The translations under genes were made by a program, and so were the position numbers. From Myxococcota bacterium (lineage in GTDB: Bacteria; Myxococcota_A; UBA9160; UBA6930): a DNA stretch of 64,000 nucleotides. Under the pieces are notes generated by a model, which was not told where the DNA came from, made no database searches, and was given only the letters and a program-made list of their open reading frames with translations. Of the stretch, positions 49,048-58,112 are shown piece by piece (position 1 is the stretch's first letter; every line of letters begins with the position of its first letter). Where the stretch lies: contig JANQOX010000025.1 in NCBI GenBank assembly GCA_028285625.1, positions 456,461 to 520,460 of the forward strand. Direction: 5' to 3'.

Positions 49048-49554
49048 GTGCCTCGCACCTGGGTACAGGGCGTGGGATTCGTGCTGGGCTTCTGGCTGGC
49101 GATCACAGTGATCTTTCCGCTCGGGGCACGCTCCGAGCCCGCAGGGGACCTGACCGGCGTCGAAGCACAGATCCACGACGAGGTGAACGCGTTCCGGGAG
49201 CAGAACCGCCTGATGCCACTCACCCGGCGTGCGGATCTCGACGCCGTGGCGCGCGCCCATTCCGAGGACATGGTGCGGCGGGGCTACTTCTCCCACGAGA
49301 CGCCCGAGGGCCTGAACCCGATGCACCGCATCCAGCGCGCAGGCATCGACGGCATGACCCTGGCCGCCGAGAACGTGGGCCAGACCACGGAGCGGGCTCC
49401 CGGGTCGGCGATCCTCACCGGCTGGAAGCGATCTCCCGACCACTACCGCAACCTGGTCGGCCGCCCGTTCAACCACACGGGCCTCGGCGCTGCGCGCACC
49501 CCCGACGGGCGCCTGTTCGTCACGCAGCTCTACGTGACCTTCCCCAGGCGCTGA
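49048..49554 (+). CDS. Exported CAP/SCP-domain protein
   Basis: A 168-residue protein with a signal-anchor (VGFVLGFWLAITVIFPLG, about residues 9-26) and a CAP domain: VEAQIHDEVNAFREQNRL, ADLDAVARAHSEDMVRRGYF with the first His, HRIQRAGIDGMTLAAENVG, and PDHYRNLVGRPFNHTGLG with the second His and Asn, then LFVTQLYVTF. Bacterial CAP proteins are secreted and mostly uncharacterised. The GTG at 49048 follows 37 bp after the calcium-repeat gene, so co-expression is likely. The convergent gene downstream ends in a repeat array that separates the two. Confidence 0.88.
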   Translation: MPRTWVQGVGFVLGFWLAITVIFPLGARSEPAGDLTGVEAQIHDEVNAFREQNRLMPLTRRADLDAVARAHSEDMVRRGYFSHETPEGLNPMHRIQRAGIDGMTLAAENVGQTTERAPGSAILTGWKRSPDHYRNLVGRPFNHTGLGAARTPDGRLFVTQLYVTFPRR

Positions 49555-49615
49555 GGGCGAGACCGGCAAGGCGGCCAGCCGCGCGGCTTCGGCTCCGCGG
49601 TCCCAGAGCCAGGCC

Positions 49616-49703
49616 ACCCGCCGAAGCGGGCCTCACCCGACGAAGCGGGCCACCGTCACCCGCCGAAGCGGGCCACCGTCACCCGCCGAAGCGGGCCACC
49701 GTC
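49616..49703. repeat. Tandem 23-bp repeats forming UUCG-loop hairpins
   Basis: Three 23-bp copies (49635-49657, 49658-49680, 49681-49703) and one 19-bp partial copy (49616-49634) lie head to tail. On the minus strand each gives CCCGC-TTCG-GCGGG, a 5-bp stem with a C(UUCG)G tetraloop, except that copy 49635-49657 has TTCG followed by T. The copy nearest the gene encodes the last residues, TVARFGG, of the convergent protein and the next copies repeat that coding sequence past the stop at 49679-49681. The array sits between convergent genes and may act as a bidirectional terminator or mRNA 3' stabiliser. Confidence 0.75.
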
Positions 49704-50587
49704 ATGCGGTCGTTCCAGTAGACGTCCAGCGCGAGCGCCGGGTCCATGGTCTCGGGGAGGACGATGTAGCCGAGGACGGCCTCGCCCCCTTCGAGATTGC
49801 CGAGACGACCCTGGAGCACGCCGAGCTGCCGCGCGTTGGTGGCATCCGGCTGATAGGTCATGTGCTCCTGCACGAAGGTGAAGTTGCCGTGGAAGGCGAA
49901 GGGCTGCTTCGACACGGCGGTGAAGAGCACCACCGTGGCGCCGCCCAGGCCCCCTCGCGACTCCCAGGCATCGCGCAGGCGCGACTCGAAGGCACCCGAG
50001 CGTGCGAGCGCCACACGGAAGACGCCGCGGCCGTCCGCGGTGTTGCGTGCGAACTGCACCGGAATGCTCTCCTGGGTGAGTTCGACGATCTGGTAGAGGC
50101 TTCGCAGTTCGTCGCCGCTGAGGCCGAGATCGAGCGGTCGGCTCGGCAGCGTCGGAGCCGCAGGGCCCGACTGGGGCAGCGCAGCCACCTGCTCCGAGGG
50201 GGGAGCGCCGGCCACACCCGGCGGCGGCGCGCCGCCCGGCCCATCGAGGCCGCGCACCTGACGCGCAGCATCGATGAGGTTGTAGGGGTTGTTCGGGTCC
50301 TGACGCTCGTTCCACACCTTCCAGGTGTAGGGCGTCGGCAGCAACTCGGGCCGGATCGGCGGGATCTCGTGGGGCGCCACCTGCTTCGAGTCGGGACACG
50401 GGATCTGACTCTCGCGCTGCACGATGTAGATGCTGCCGTCGGGGCAGAGCCCCGAGATTCCGGCGGCCGCCGGCCCGGCGGGTGCCGCGGCGAGGGTCGC
50501 CAACGCACAGCTGCGAACCCAGTTTCGCCTGCGCTCGCGGCGGTCGCGAGACCGCTTGTTCCGGATTGCGCGCCTTTGAGTCGTCAT
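49679..50587 (-). CDS. Exported protein of unknown function
   Basis: A 302-residue protein with a twin-arginine-looking basic N terminus, a hydrophobic stretch (CALATLAAAPAGPAAAGI, about residues 26-43) and a mature region that starts GLCPDGSIYIVQRESQIPC. A Gly/Pro-rich linker (about 105-150) leads to a C-terminal domain with QIVELTQESIPVQFARN, RGVFRVALARSGAFESRLR and FTFVQEHMTYQPDATNA. I do not recognise the family. The ATG at 50587 has GGGGG about 8 nt upstream. The coding end, TVARFGG, is the first unit of the repeat array, so the C terminus may have arisen by repeat expansion. It lies downstream of the RluB-type gene on the same strand. Confidence 0.72.
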   Translation of the reverse strand: MTTQRRAIRNKRSRDRRERRRNWVRSCALATLAAAPAGPAAAGISGLCPDGSIYIVQRESQIPCPDSKQVAPHEIPPIRPELLPTPYTWKVWNERQDPNNPYNLIDAARQVRGLDGPGGAPPPGVAGAPPSEQVAALPQSGPAAPTLPSRPLDLGLSGDELRSLYQIVELTQESIPVQFARNTADGRGVFRVALARSGAFESRLRDAWESRGGLGGATVVLFTAVSKQPFAFHGNFTFVQEHMTYQPDATNARQLGVLQGRLGNLEGGEAVLGYIVLPETMDPALALDVYWNDRMTVARFGG

Positions 50588-50683
50588 CGCGTGGGCCCCC
50601 TCATGGGAGTGACCCGCGAGGGGGAAAAGTGTCGTGTTTCCGGAGGGATGCGCCCTCATGTCGAAGGGGCGCCCGAGGCGGAT

Positions 50684-51466
50684 TCAACGGTCGCGACGCA
50701 CACCTGCGGGCCGAGGTGCACGCGTCTTGCGGGTTCGGCAGTAGTCGAGGAGCCGCCGTTGCTCGCCGGGCGTGAGCGGTCGCGCTTTGGCGGGCTCGAG
50801 CGGCCCCAGGCGCAGCGGGCCCATGCGCACCCGCACCAGCCCCGTCACGGGATGGCCCAGGGACTGCATCGCCCGTCGGATCTGCCGCTTGCGGCCCTCG
50901 CGAAGCGTGAGGTGGAAGCTCGTCTCGCCCCTCCGCGCATCGTGCCGTCGGGGCCCGACCTTGCACGGCGCCATCGGCCCGTCGTCGAGGACCAGTCCCC
51001 CCGCCAGGCGTTCGGCATCGCCATGGGCGAGCCGGCCGCGGACGCGCACCCGGTACTCCTTCTCGCAGCCGAGCGATGGGTGAAGCAGCGCGTGGGCCAC
51101 GTCTCCATCATTGGTGAGCAACAGCAGCCCCTCGCTGTCGAGATCGAGTCGGCCCACCGGGAACAGGCGCTTGCGGCGCGCGCCTTCGGGGAGGAGCTCC
51201 ATCACCGTCGGGCGTCCGGGCCCCGCATGGGGATCGCGCGTGGTGGTGAGGACGCCGCGGGGCTTGTGCAAGAGCCAATAGGCGTGGCGCTCTTCGCGCA
51301 CGGGTCGCCCGTCGAGCGCGATGCGGTCGGTCTCGGGATCGGCCGAGTCGCCGAGCTTCGCTGGGCGGCCGTTGATCGTGACGCGTCCCGCTTCGATCAG
51401 CCGCTCGGCCTCGCGGCGCGAGGCCAGGCCTGCCGCGGCCAGCAGCTTCTGGACCCGCTGGCGCAC
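50684..51466 (-). CDS. rluB: 23S rRNA pseudouridine synthase, RluB/RsuA type
   Basis: A 260-residue pseudouridine synthase with an N-terminal S4 RNA-binding domain (MRQRVQKLLAAAGLASRREA to about residue 60) and a catalytic domain with VGRLDLDSEGLLLLTND, where the first Asp of RLDLDSEG is the nucleophile. KEYRVRVRG, EGRKRQIRRAMQSLGHPV and VRMGPLRLGPL fit the RluB/RsuA family. RluB modifies U2605 in 23S rRNA. The C-terminal tail is basic. It follows scpB with only 6 bp between them, the arrangement scpA-scpB-rluB being common across bacteria. Confidence 0.93.
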   Translation of the reverse strand: MRQRVQKLLAAAGLASRREAERLIEAGRVTINGRPAKLGDSADPETDRIALDGRPVREERHAYWLLHKPRGVLTTTRDPHAGPGRPTVMELLPEGARRKRLFPVGRLDLDSEGLLLLTNDGDVAHALLHPSLGCEKEYRVRVRGRLAHGDAERLAGGLVLDDGPMAPCKVGPRRHDARRGETSFHLTLREGRKRQIRRAMQSLGHPVTGLVRVRMGPLRLGPLEPAKARPLTPGEQRRLLDYCRTRKTRAPRPAGVRRDR

Positions 51467-51472
51467 GCCGGC

Positions 51473-52156
51473 CTAGTGCAGCTCGCCGGCAGCCTCCGCC
51501 TCGGCCTGGGCCGTCTCGACGTCCCCGATCTCGGCGGCGGCGGCGGCCGCACCCTCCTCGGCCTCGCCGCCAGAGGCAGCCTCGGTCTCGCTGCCGGAGG
51601 CGACCTCGTCCTCGGACGAAGCCTCGCCGGCCGGAAGCAGCTCGTCGATCTCGCGCAGGGTGGGAAGGTCCTCCAGGCGTCGCAGACCGAACGTCTCGAG
51701 GAAGCGCTTGGTGGTGCCATACAGCATGGGCCTTCCGGGCACCTCGCGGTGCCCCGCGATCTTGACCAGGCCCCGCTCGACCAGGCTGCGAAGCATGGGG
51801 CCGGCGTCGACGCCCCGCACGTGCTCGACCTCGGCACGCGTCACGGGCTGCTTGTAGGCCACGACGGAGAGCGTCTCGATCGCCGCCTTCGACAGGCGCA
51901 ACGGCCGCTCCTTGAGCAGCTGCCTCACGTAGGGTGCGAGTTCGGGACGGGTGCGCAGCTGATAGCCGCCGGCCACCTCCCAGATCTCGAAGCCCCTGCC
52001 CTGCTCCTCGTACTCGCGCGACAGATCTGCCACCAGCTCCCGCGCCCGGGCGGGCTTCAGGTGCGGAACGATGTCGGCCAGCTTGGCCGCCGAGATCGGC
52101 TCGCCCGCGGCGAGGATGAGCGCCTCCACCAGCTGCTTCTTGCGATCGTGCTCCAT
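51473..52156 (-). CDS. scpB: Segregation and condensation protein ScpB
   Basis: ScpB is the winged-helix kite subunit of the SMC-ScpAB condensin. The 227-residue protein has the two winged-helix repeats: KKQLVEALILAAGEPISAAKL, YQLRTRPELAPYVRQLL, LSKAAIETLSVVAYKQPVTR and AEVEHVRGVDAGPMLRSLVE with GRPMLYGTTKRFLETFGLR. The C-terminal 55 residues are an acidic Ala/Glu tail beyond the usual domain. ATG at 52156 gives MEHDRKKQ; in-frame upstream coding potential is spurious. It sits 35 bp after scpA and 6 bp before rluB. Confidence 0.95.
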   Translation of the reverse strand: MEHDRKKQLVEALILAAGEPISAAKLADIVPHLKPARARELVADLSREYEEQGRGFEIWEVAGGYQLRTRPELAPYVRQLLKERPLRLSKAAIETLSVVAYKQPVTRAEVEHVRGVDAGPMLRSLVERGLVKIAGHREVPGRPMLYGTTKRFLETFGLRRLEDLPTLREIDELLPAGEASSEDEVASGSETEAASGGEAEEGAAAAAAEIGDVETAQAEAEAAGELH

Positions 52157-52191
52157 TGCGTCCCTGATCTCCTGCGAGCGGACTCGGCCCG

Positions 52192-53013
52192 CTACATCAC
52201 CTCTGCGATGCGCTCGCGCCACGGTGAATCCGTCTTGCGCAATCGAATCGGCCCGGTGGGTACGCCCTCGACATCCACCGCCTGGTAGACGCGAATCGCA
52301 TCGAGTCGCACCAGTTCGAGCACGCCCAGAAAGCTCGTGACCAACACGGGCCGCGTGACCGGCCCCCCGTCCTGGGGGACCAGAGCCTGCTCGAACTCCA
52401 GCTGATCGGCCACGTCGAGCCGCTCCATCATCGCGAGCATGCAGGCCCGTACCGTGACGCTCTCGGCCTCGACCTCGTGGACGCCGGGCCCGTCGGGCCG
52501 GCCGCGCACCACCTGCCGGAAGGCCTCGAGCAGCGCGACCAGGCCGACCTCGATCTCGCGCTCGCCCTCGGGCGTGGGCTCGAGCGGCGCGCCGGTCGCG
52601 CGGAAGACGTCGCGTCCTTCGCGGTGCCGCTCGGCCAGGGCCTCGGACGCCTCCTTGAAGCGCTGATACTCGAGCAGGCGCGCCACGAGCTCGGCCCGGG
52701 GGTCGACCTCTTCGTCGTCCTCGCCGGTGTCGGGGCGCGGGAGCAGGATCCGGGACTTGATCCAGGCGAGGGTCGCAGCCATCACCAGGTAGTCGCCGAC
52801 CACGTCGAGATTGAGCTCCTGCATGAGCTCGAGGGTCTCGATGTACTGCTCCGCGATCCGCGCGATGGGGATGTCGGTGATGTCCACCTCGTTGAGGCGG
52901 ATCAGGTGCAGCAACAGGTCGAGCGGCCCTTCGAAGACGGGCAGGCTTACGGCGACGCTCGCGTCGCCGGACTCGGTGTGCTCGTGGTGCTCGGTTCCGC
53001 TCGGGGCGGTCAT
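52192..53013 (-). CDS. scpA: Segregation and condensation protein ScpA
   Basis: ScpA is the kleisin of the SMC-ScpAB complex. The 273-residue protein has the N-terminal SMC-neck-binding part VFEGPLDLLLHLIRLNEVDITDIPIARI, the middle LDVVGDYLVMAATLAWIKSRILLPRP and the C-terminal winged helix TSFLGVLELVRLDAIRVYQA. The start at 53013 is supported by GGAG about 10 nt upstream. A near-consensus -10, TATGAT (53059-53064 on the minus strand), lies 45 nt upstream of the start without a matching -35. The gene follows cca by 61 bp and is first in scpA-scpB-rluB. Confidence 0.95.
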   Translation of the reverse strand: MTAPSGTEHHEHTESGDASVAVSLPVFEGPLDLLLHLIRLNEVDITDIPIARIAEQYIETLELMQELNLDVVGDYLVMAATLAWIKSRILLPRPDTGEDDEEVDPRAELVARLLEYQRFKEASEALAERHREGRDVFRATGAPLEPTPEGEREIEVGLVALLEAFRQVVRGRPDGPGVHEVEAESVTVRACMLAMMERLDVADQLEFEQALVPQDGGPVTRPVLVTSFLGVLELVRLDAIRVYQAVDVEGVPTGPIRLRKTDSPWRERIAEVM

Positions 53014-53074
53014 GCTCGAAAGGCTCCACGGAGGCGGGGATGATGAGGAGCCGCGGCGATCATAGCAGTGCGCC

Positions 53075-54388
53075 TCATCCGCGCCGCCTCCCGCGGCCAC
53101 CGGGCCCCAGTTCGCGCGCCAGGGCCAGCGCCTCGTCCCGGGTGCGAACGCCGCCATCGAGCACGGCCATGCGGATGCGCGCGAGCGCGCGCCCCACCTG
53201 GGGGCCTTGCAGCCCCAGCTCCATCAGGTCCTCCCCCCGCACCGGCAGCTCCTGTGCCCGGTCTTCTGAGGCGAATCGAACGATGCGGCGCCTCAGATTC
53301 GGAGGCACCCGCGCGGCCAGCGCCAGGAGCTCCTCTTCGCCGAGCGCTCGCAGCACCACGTCGGCGGCGCCGCGACCGCGCGCTCGCCCGAGTGCGCGCG
53401 TCCAGCCGTCGGCCGAACGACGAAAGCCCGCGATCCGTGTGGCCGCCTCGCCGCGCAAGGCCAGGCGACTCAGCACCCGACGGCGCAGTCCGGCTTCGAG
53501 CGGCGCCAGCCACAGCATCAGCCCCGCCATCCACGCCTGGCCGCCCGCGGGCCAGGGGGGCTCGGCCAGCTGTCGGCCGAGCCGACGCACCGGGGCGACC
53601 GCCTCGCTCGGCATCGAGAGCCCCGGCTCCAGGGCCGGGAGCACGTGCCACTCCGCCAGGTGCCGAAGTGCACGCGCCGGGTCGAGCCCCAGCAGCGCGT
53701 CCTCGAAGACGCGCTCGATCTCGGCGCGGTAGCGCTCGCCGGTCACGGCGCCGAACGCGCCGTCGCGCAGGGCCGAGCGCAGGGCCGAGCGAGAGGGACG
53801 GGCCAGACGGAACCCCAGGCGCGGTGCCAGCCGCGCCGCCCGCAGCGCGCGCGTCGGATCGTCGTGAAAGCTCCGCGTGTGGAAGACGCGGAGGGTGCAC
53901 GCGCGCAGGTCTTCGACGCCGCGGCCGGGATCGATGATGGCTCCTCGCCCCTTGCGCGCCTCCACGGTCAGCGGAATGGCCAGCGCGTTCGCCGTGAAGT
54001 CGCGACGCTCGAGGTCTTCCTCCAGCGTTCCGGGTAGTACGCGAGGCAGGCTGCCCGGCCGCGCGTAGCCTTCGGAGCGCACCGTCGCGAGGTCGAGACC
54101 CGCTTGACCCACGCGGATCTTGGCGGTGCGGAAGCGCGCGTGGCGTACGATTCGCGCCTCCTTCGGGGCAGCCTGCTCCGCGAGCCACTGCGCATCGCGC
54201 CCCCCGCTGGGCTCGACCACCAGGTCCACGTCGCGGACCGAGCGGCCAAGCAGGAAGTCGCGCACCGGCCCGCCGACCAGGTGCACCGCCAACCCCTCTC
54301 GTTCTGCGGTTTCGAGCACACGCTCCACGATGGGCCGTGCATCGGGCGGCATGGCGCGGCGAACCGCAGTCGGGGTCGGTCGCCTCAC
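53075..54388 (-). CDS. CCA-adding enzyme / poly(A) polymerase family nucleotidyltransferase
   Basis: A 437-residue class II nucleotidyltransferase. LVGGPVRDFLLGRSVRDVDLVVE has the GG, the RxxDLVV-type aspartates and the flexible loop; RRDFTANALAI, DDPTRALRAARLAPRLGF and VTGERYRAEIERV are the RRD, EDxxR and head/neck motifs. The fold covers CCA-adding enzymes, A- or CC-adding variants and bacterial poly(A) polymerase; the tail signature is not clear enough to choose. The window's tRNA-fMet has its CCA encoded, so repair or polyadenylation are both possible. GTG at 54388 overlaps the xerD-type stop by 4 bp; an ATG at 54352 is the alternative. Confidence 0.85.
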   Translation of the reverse strand: MRRPTPTAVRRAMPPDARPIVERVLETAEREGLAVHLVGGPVRDFLLGRSVRDVDLVVEPSGGRDAQWLAEQAAPKEARIVRHARFRTAKIRVGQAGLDLATVRSEGYARPGSLPRVLPGTLEEDLERRDFTANALAIPLTVEARKGRGAIIDPGRGVEDLRACTLRVFHTRSFHDDPTRALRAARLAPRLGFRLARPSRSALRSALRDGAFGAVTGERYRAEIERVFEDALLGLDPARALRHLAEWHVLPALEPGLSMPSEAVAPVRRLGRQLAEPPWPAGGQAWMAGLMLWLAPLEAGLRRRVLSRLALRGEAATRIAGFRRSADGWTRALGRARGRGAADVVLRALGEEELLALAARVPPNLRRRIVRFASEDRAQELPVRGEDLMELGLQGPQVGRALARIRMAVLDGGVRTRDEALALARELGPGGRGRRRG

Positions 54389-55353
54389 CGGCCCTCGGGC
54401 CCGCGCCGTTCGCGGCGCGGGCGTGCGGGAGCCCCTGGCCCCCCGCTTCCGCGCGGATGGTGGGCATCGACCAGAGAGCGCAGCCGCGCCCGGGAAACGT
54501 GGGTGTAGATCTGCGTGGTCGCGAGGTCGCGATGGCCGAGCATCATCTGCACGGCGCGCAGGTCCGCGCCGCCTTCGAGCAGGTCGGTTGCGAAGGCGTG
54601 GCGCAATACGTGGGGGGAGACGCGCGCCCGATCGATGCCGGCGATCAGCGCCAGCTTGCGCAGGCGCGTGAAGAAGTTCTGGCGGGTCATCGCGCTCCCG
54701 CGGCGGCTCAGGAACAGCGCGTCGCTGCGACGCCCGGGCACCAGGAGCTTGGGCCGGCCCTCCTCGAGCCAGTCGGCCACCGCGGCCAGCGCCGGTTCGC
54801 CGAGCGGCACCAGGCGCTCCTTGCCCCCCTTGCCCCGCACGCGCACCAGCCCGGTTCGCGCATCCAGCGCCGACAGCGGCAACCCGACCAGTTCGCTCAC
54901 GCGGAGTCCCGCGCCGTAGAGCACCTCGAGCATCGCCCGATCGCGCAGGTTCAGGGGTCCATCGCCTGCCGTGGCGGCCAGCAGGGCTTCGGTCTCCTCG
55001 GGCCGCAGCAGCTTCGGAAGCGTCCGGGCCAGGCGTGGCGAGCGCAGCCCCTCGCTCGCATCGGTGGCGAGCTGTCCGGTGGCCACCAGATGCCGGACGA
55101 AGCGGCGCGTGGCCACCAGCACCCGGGAGCGACTGCGTTCGGCCAGCCCCTCGGCCTCGAGCGACTGGGCAAACCCCCGGACGTGCGCCGGCAGCAGCTC
55201 GCCCGGGCCGGCTACGCCCTGCTCTTTCGCGAATCGCACGAAGCGCTCGAGGTCCCGGCCGTAGGCTTCCAGGGTCCGGGGCGCGAGCCCGCGCTCCACG
55301 GCGCAGTGCGAGAGGAACCCCTCGCGGGCCACGCCCAGCCGATCAGCGGCCAC
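54385..55353 (-). CDS. xerD: Tyrosine recombinase XerC/XerD
   Basis: A 322-residue chromosome-dimer-resolving recombinase. The core-binding domain is about 1-105 (FLSHCAVERGLAPRTLEAY). The catalytic domain has all conserved residues: Arg in GAGLRVSEL, Lys in GKGGKER, HVLRHAFATDL with His-x-x-Arg, LGHRDLATTQIYTH with His and the Tyr nucleophile. The length and HxxR-GH-Y layout are those of XerC/D rather than a phage integrase. GTG at 55353 has GGGAGG 5 nt upstream. The chromosomal run it lies in, and the absence of phage genes, support a host dif recombinase. XerD is preferred over XerC on gene context only. Confidence 0.9.
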   Translation of the reverse strand: MAADRLGVAREGFLSHCAVERGLAPRTLEAYGRDLERFVRFAKEQGVAGPGELLPAHVRGFAQSLEAEGLAERSRSRVLVATRRFVRHLVATGQLATDASEGLRSPRLARTLPKLLRPEETEALLAATAGDGPLNLRDRAMLEVLYGAGLRVSELVGLPLSALDARTGLVRVRGKGGKERLVPLGEPALAAVADWLEEGRPKLLVPGRRSDALFLSRRGSAMTRQNFFTRLRKLALIAGIDRARVSPHVLRHAFATDLLEGGADLRAVQMMLGHRDLATTQIYTHVSRARLRSLVDAHHPRGSGGPGAPARPRRERRGPEGR

Positions 55354-55379
55354 GCCGGCCTCCCGGCAGGGGCGTCGCC

Positions 55380-58112
55380 CTAGGCCGCATCGCCACCGGC
55401 CCGCTCGTCGACCACCGCCTGAAGCGCCATGCGCAGGGCCTCGACCGCCGCGGGATCGGTGAGCTTCTGGCGGTCGGCCGCCTTCAGGTAGAACGTGTCC
55501 GCGACCTGGTCGAGCACGGTGGTCGCCTTCGACAAGTAGATCTCGAGACCGTGGTCGGCGATCGTGCGTGCGATGTCGTAGAGCAGGCCGAGCCGGTCGT
55601 CCGCGCTCAGATCGACCACCGTGTAGAAGTCGGACACGTCGTTGCGCACCTCCACCGAACCCGGCGTGGTGCGCGGCGGGCGCGGCCGGCCGACCCGCGC
55701 CCCCGCCCGCACGATGGCCTCGTGGACTTCCTGCTCGCCTCCGATCACGGCGGCCACCAGACGCTCGAACCCCGCCCAGGTGGCGGCCTTCTCCTCCTGT
55801 CCTCCGGAAGGCGTGGTCACCCGGTAGATCTCGAGCGCCAGATCGGTGCGGGTCGTATAGACGTGGGAACCGAGGATGTTGATGCCGGACGCCGTGAGCG
55901 AACCCGCGACGTCGCCGTACAGGCCGTGGACGTCCTGGGTGCACAGGATCAGCTCGCTGAAGTCCCCGCGCATCTCGCGCACGGCGAGCGCGTAGGCCTG
56001 ATCGGGATCGAGCGAAAAGACCACCTGGGCGTGCCGGGCGATCTGCCGCGGGGTATGCGAGATGAAGTAACGCCGGGGCATCATGTCGAAGAACGACACG
56101 ATGCGGGAGTGGTCCACGCCCGCCTCTTCGAGTTCGCGCTGCGCCTGCGCACGCCGAAGCTCCACGCGCGCCTCGATCAGTTCCAGCGCGCGGTCGGGCT
56201 CATCGCTACCCGACTCGAGGAACTCGGAGGTACGCTCGAAGAGCTCCGCCAGCAGCTCCGCTCGCCACTCGCTGAACGCCGACTGGGACGAGGCCTTCAT
56301 GTCGGCATACGTCGCCAGGTAGAGGTTGTGCAGGTTCTCGCGGTCGCCCACCACCCGTGCGAAGTCGACGATCACCTTTGGGTCACCGAGGTCGCGCCGC
56401 TGGGAGACGTGCGACATCAGCAGGTGGTACTTCACGATGAACACCACCCGTTCGACCCGGTCGGCCGACAGCCCCAGGCGCTCGAGCAGCCCCACGGCGA
56501 TCGTCGCGCCCTTGTTCGAGTGGTCGCCACCGAAGCCCTTGCCGATGTCGTGCAGCAGACAGCCCAGGAACAGCGCCGGAAGATCGGGAACCGTTCGGAC
56601 CAGCTGCGTGAGTTCGGGAAGCGCGTCTTCGTACTTGCCTCGCCAGAGCCTGCGCAGCGCCTCGACCAGGAAGATCGAGTGCACGTCCACCGTATAGGTG
56701 TGATAGATCACGTGCTGCCAGCGGCAGACGATGTGCTCCCACTCGGGCAGATAGCGGCCGAGGACGCCCACGTCATTCATGGCCATCAGCGTGCGCATGA
56801 CCCGGTTGCGCGCGCCCAGGATCCGCAACAGGACCGACGCCGCCTCGGGGTCGGCCTGGAACGCCTCGTCCACCAGGCCGAGATTCTCTCGCACCAGACG
56901 CCGGGCGGTGCGAGACAGCGGAACGTCCTCGTCCTGCGACACGGCGAAGGCCGTGAGCAGGCGCAGGGGCCGCTCGCGCAAGTGCGCCGCGTGCGGGATC
57001 TCGAGCCGGTCCCCGACCCGGCGAAAGCCGTCCTCGACCTCGATGGCCGCCGGCTCCGGCGCGGGGGGGCGCGCCCGCGCGACGCACTGCTCGATCACGA
57101 TCTCCGAGTAGTTCTGGATGGCCCGGGCGTGTCGGTAGTACGCACCCATGAAACCCTCGACCGGCAGTTCGCCGGACTCGCCGGCCTCGGTCCCGCTGCC
57201 GTAGCCCAGGTCGGCTGCGAGCTTCTCCTGCAACTCGAAGCTCATCTGATCCGACTTTCGGCCGGCCAGCAGGTGCAGCCCGTTGCGCACCCGCCACAGG
57301 AACTCGACCGCTGCCGTATAGGTCGCCATCTCCAGCTCGGACAGCAGCCCCGCGTGCAGGAAGTCGTCGAAGCTCTGGACCAGCGGCTCGACGGTGCGGG
57401 CCACCCACCAGGCGGTGTGGTAGTCGCGGAGCCCTCCGGCGCTCTCCTTCACGTTGGGCTGCAGCAGGTACAGCGACTCGCCGAACTTCTCGTGCCGGGC
57501 GTGCATGGCCGCGTGCAGCGACGCGGCGAAGGCCGCCGGGTCATCGAAGAGGTGCCGCCGTTTGGCCGTCGTGAACGCGTGGAACAGGCGCGCATCGCCG
57601 CCGAGGAAGCGCCCACCCAGAATGGTGGTGCAGGCGCTCAGATCCTCCCGGGCCAGCGAGAGGCTCTCGTCTACGGTCCGGACCGCGAAGCCCACCTCGA
57701 CGCCCGCGTCCCATAGGGTGTACTGGAGTCGCTCGGCCAGAAAGCCCGCGCGCTCGGGGGCCTCGTCTCCCTGGAGCACCAACAGGTCGAGATCCGAGCC
57801 GATCGACAACTCCCGCCGGGCATAGCCGCCCGCGGCCACGATCGCGGCCATGCCGCCGCCCTCGCCGTGCTCGGCATAGAACTGGCCGCCGGCCACGTCG
57901 TGCAGACGCCGGATGAGGCGGTCCAGACCATCGCTGTGCGCCTCGTTCACGCTCTGACCCGACGCCCCGGCGTGGTGGCGGGCCGCCAGGTGCGCGCGCA
58001 GTTCGGACAGGTAGCCGCGCGCGCCGGCGGCAAGGGCCTGGGCGTCCACGGGTGTACCCGGGGTATAGGGCGGGACGAAGCGATCGATCTCCGGCGCAGG
58101 AGACGTACTCAT
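55380..58112 (-). CDS. glnD: [Protein-PII] uridylyltransferase GlnD
   Basis: GlnD uridylylates and deuridylylates PII to report glutamine status. The 910-residue protein has the N-terminal nucleotidyltransferase domain with GSDLDLLVLQGDE, the HD deuridylylase domain with LLHDIGKGFGGDHSNKG and two C-terminal ACT domains that bind glutamine (EICTQDVHGLYGDVAGSLTA and ADDRLGLLYDIARTIAD). The nucleotidyltransferase also shows GGYARRELSIGSDLDLL. Full length (E. coli 890). ATG at 58112 overlaps the amidase stop, so translation is coupled. PII and amtB genes are not in the window. Confidence 0.95.
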   Translation of the reverse strand: MSTSPAPEIDRFVPPYTPGTPVDAQALAAGARGYLSELRAHLAARHHAGASGQSVNEAHSDGLDRLIRRLHDVAGGQFYAEHGEGGGMAAIVAAGGYARRELSIGSDLDLLVLQGDEAPERAGFLAERLQYTLWDAGVEVGFAVRTVDESLSLAREDLSACTTILGGRFLGGDARLFHAFTTAKRRHLFDDPAAFAASLHAAMHARHEKFGESLYLLQPNVKESAGGLRDYHTAWWVARTVEPLVQSFDDFLHAGLLSELEMATYTAAVEFLWRVRNGLHLLAGRKSDQMSFELQEKLAADLGYGSGTEAGESGELPVEGFMGAYYRHARAIQNYSEIVIEQCVARARPPAPEPAAIEVEDGFRRVGDRLEIPHAAHLRERPLRLLTAFAVSQDEDVPLSRTARRLVRENLGLVDEAFQADPEAASVLLRILGARNRVMRTLMAMNDVGVLGRYLPEWEHIVCRWQHVIYHTYTVDVHSIFLVEALRRLWRGKYEDALPELTQLVRTVPDLPALFLGCLLHDIGKGFGGDHSNKGATIAVGLLERLGLSADRVERVVFIVKYHLLMSHVSQRRDLGDPKVIVDFARVVGDRENLHNLYLATYADMKASSQSAFSEWRAELLAELFERTSEFLESGSDEPDRALELIEARVELRRAQAQRELEEAGVDHSRIVSFFDMMPRRYFISHTPRQIARHAQVVFSLDPDQAYALAVREMRGDFSELILCTQDVHGLYGDVAGSLTASGINILGSHVYTTRTDLALEIYRVTTPSGGQEEKAATWAGFERLVAAVIGGEQEVHEAIVRAGARVGRPRPPRTTPGSVEVRNDVSDFYTVVDLSADDRLGLLYDIARTIADHGLEIYLSKATTVLDQVADTFYLKAADRQKLTDPAAVEALRMALQAVVDERAGGDAA

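Noticed and set aside
45648..49271. Very long minus-strand open frame (about 1200 codons) opposite the DUF368, calcium-repeat and CAP genes
   Set aside because: It runs antisense to three well-supported genes, is low-complexity in the repeat region and reflects GC-rich codon bias on the other strand.
49616..49703. CRISPR array
   Set aside because: Repeats are contiguous with no spacers and lie over the end of a coding gene.
49656..50399. Alternative reading frame ending in the first repeat copy past the stop of the exported protein
   Set aside because: It merely reuses the TVARFGG coding repeat in another frame; no signal peptide and no domain.
54385..55353. Phage or integron integrase
   Set aside because: Xer-length protein in a conserved chromosomal operon, no attachment sites or phage genes nearby.
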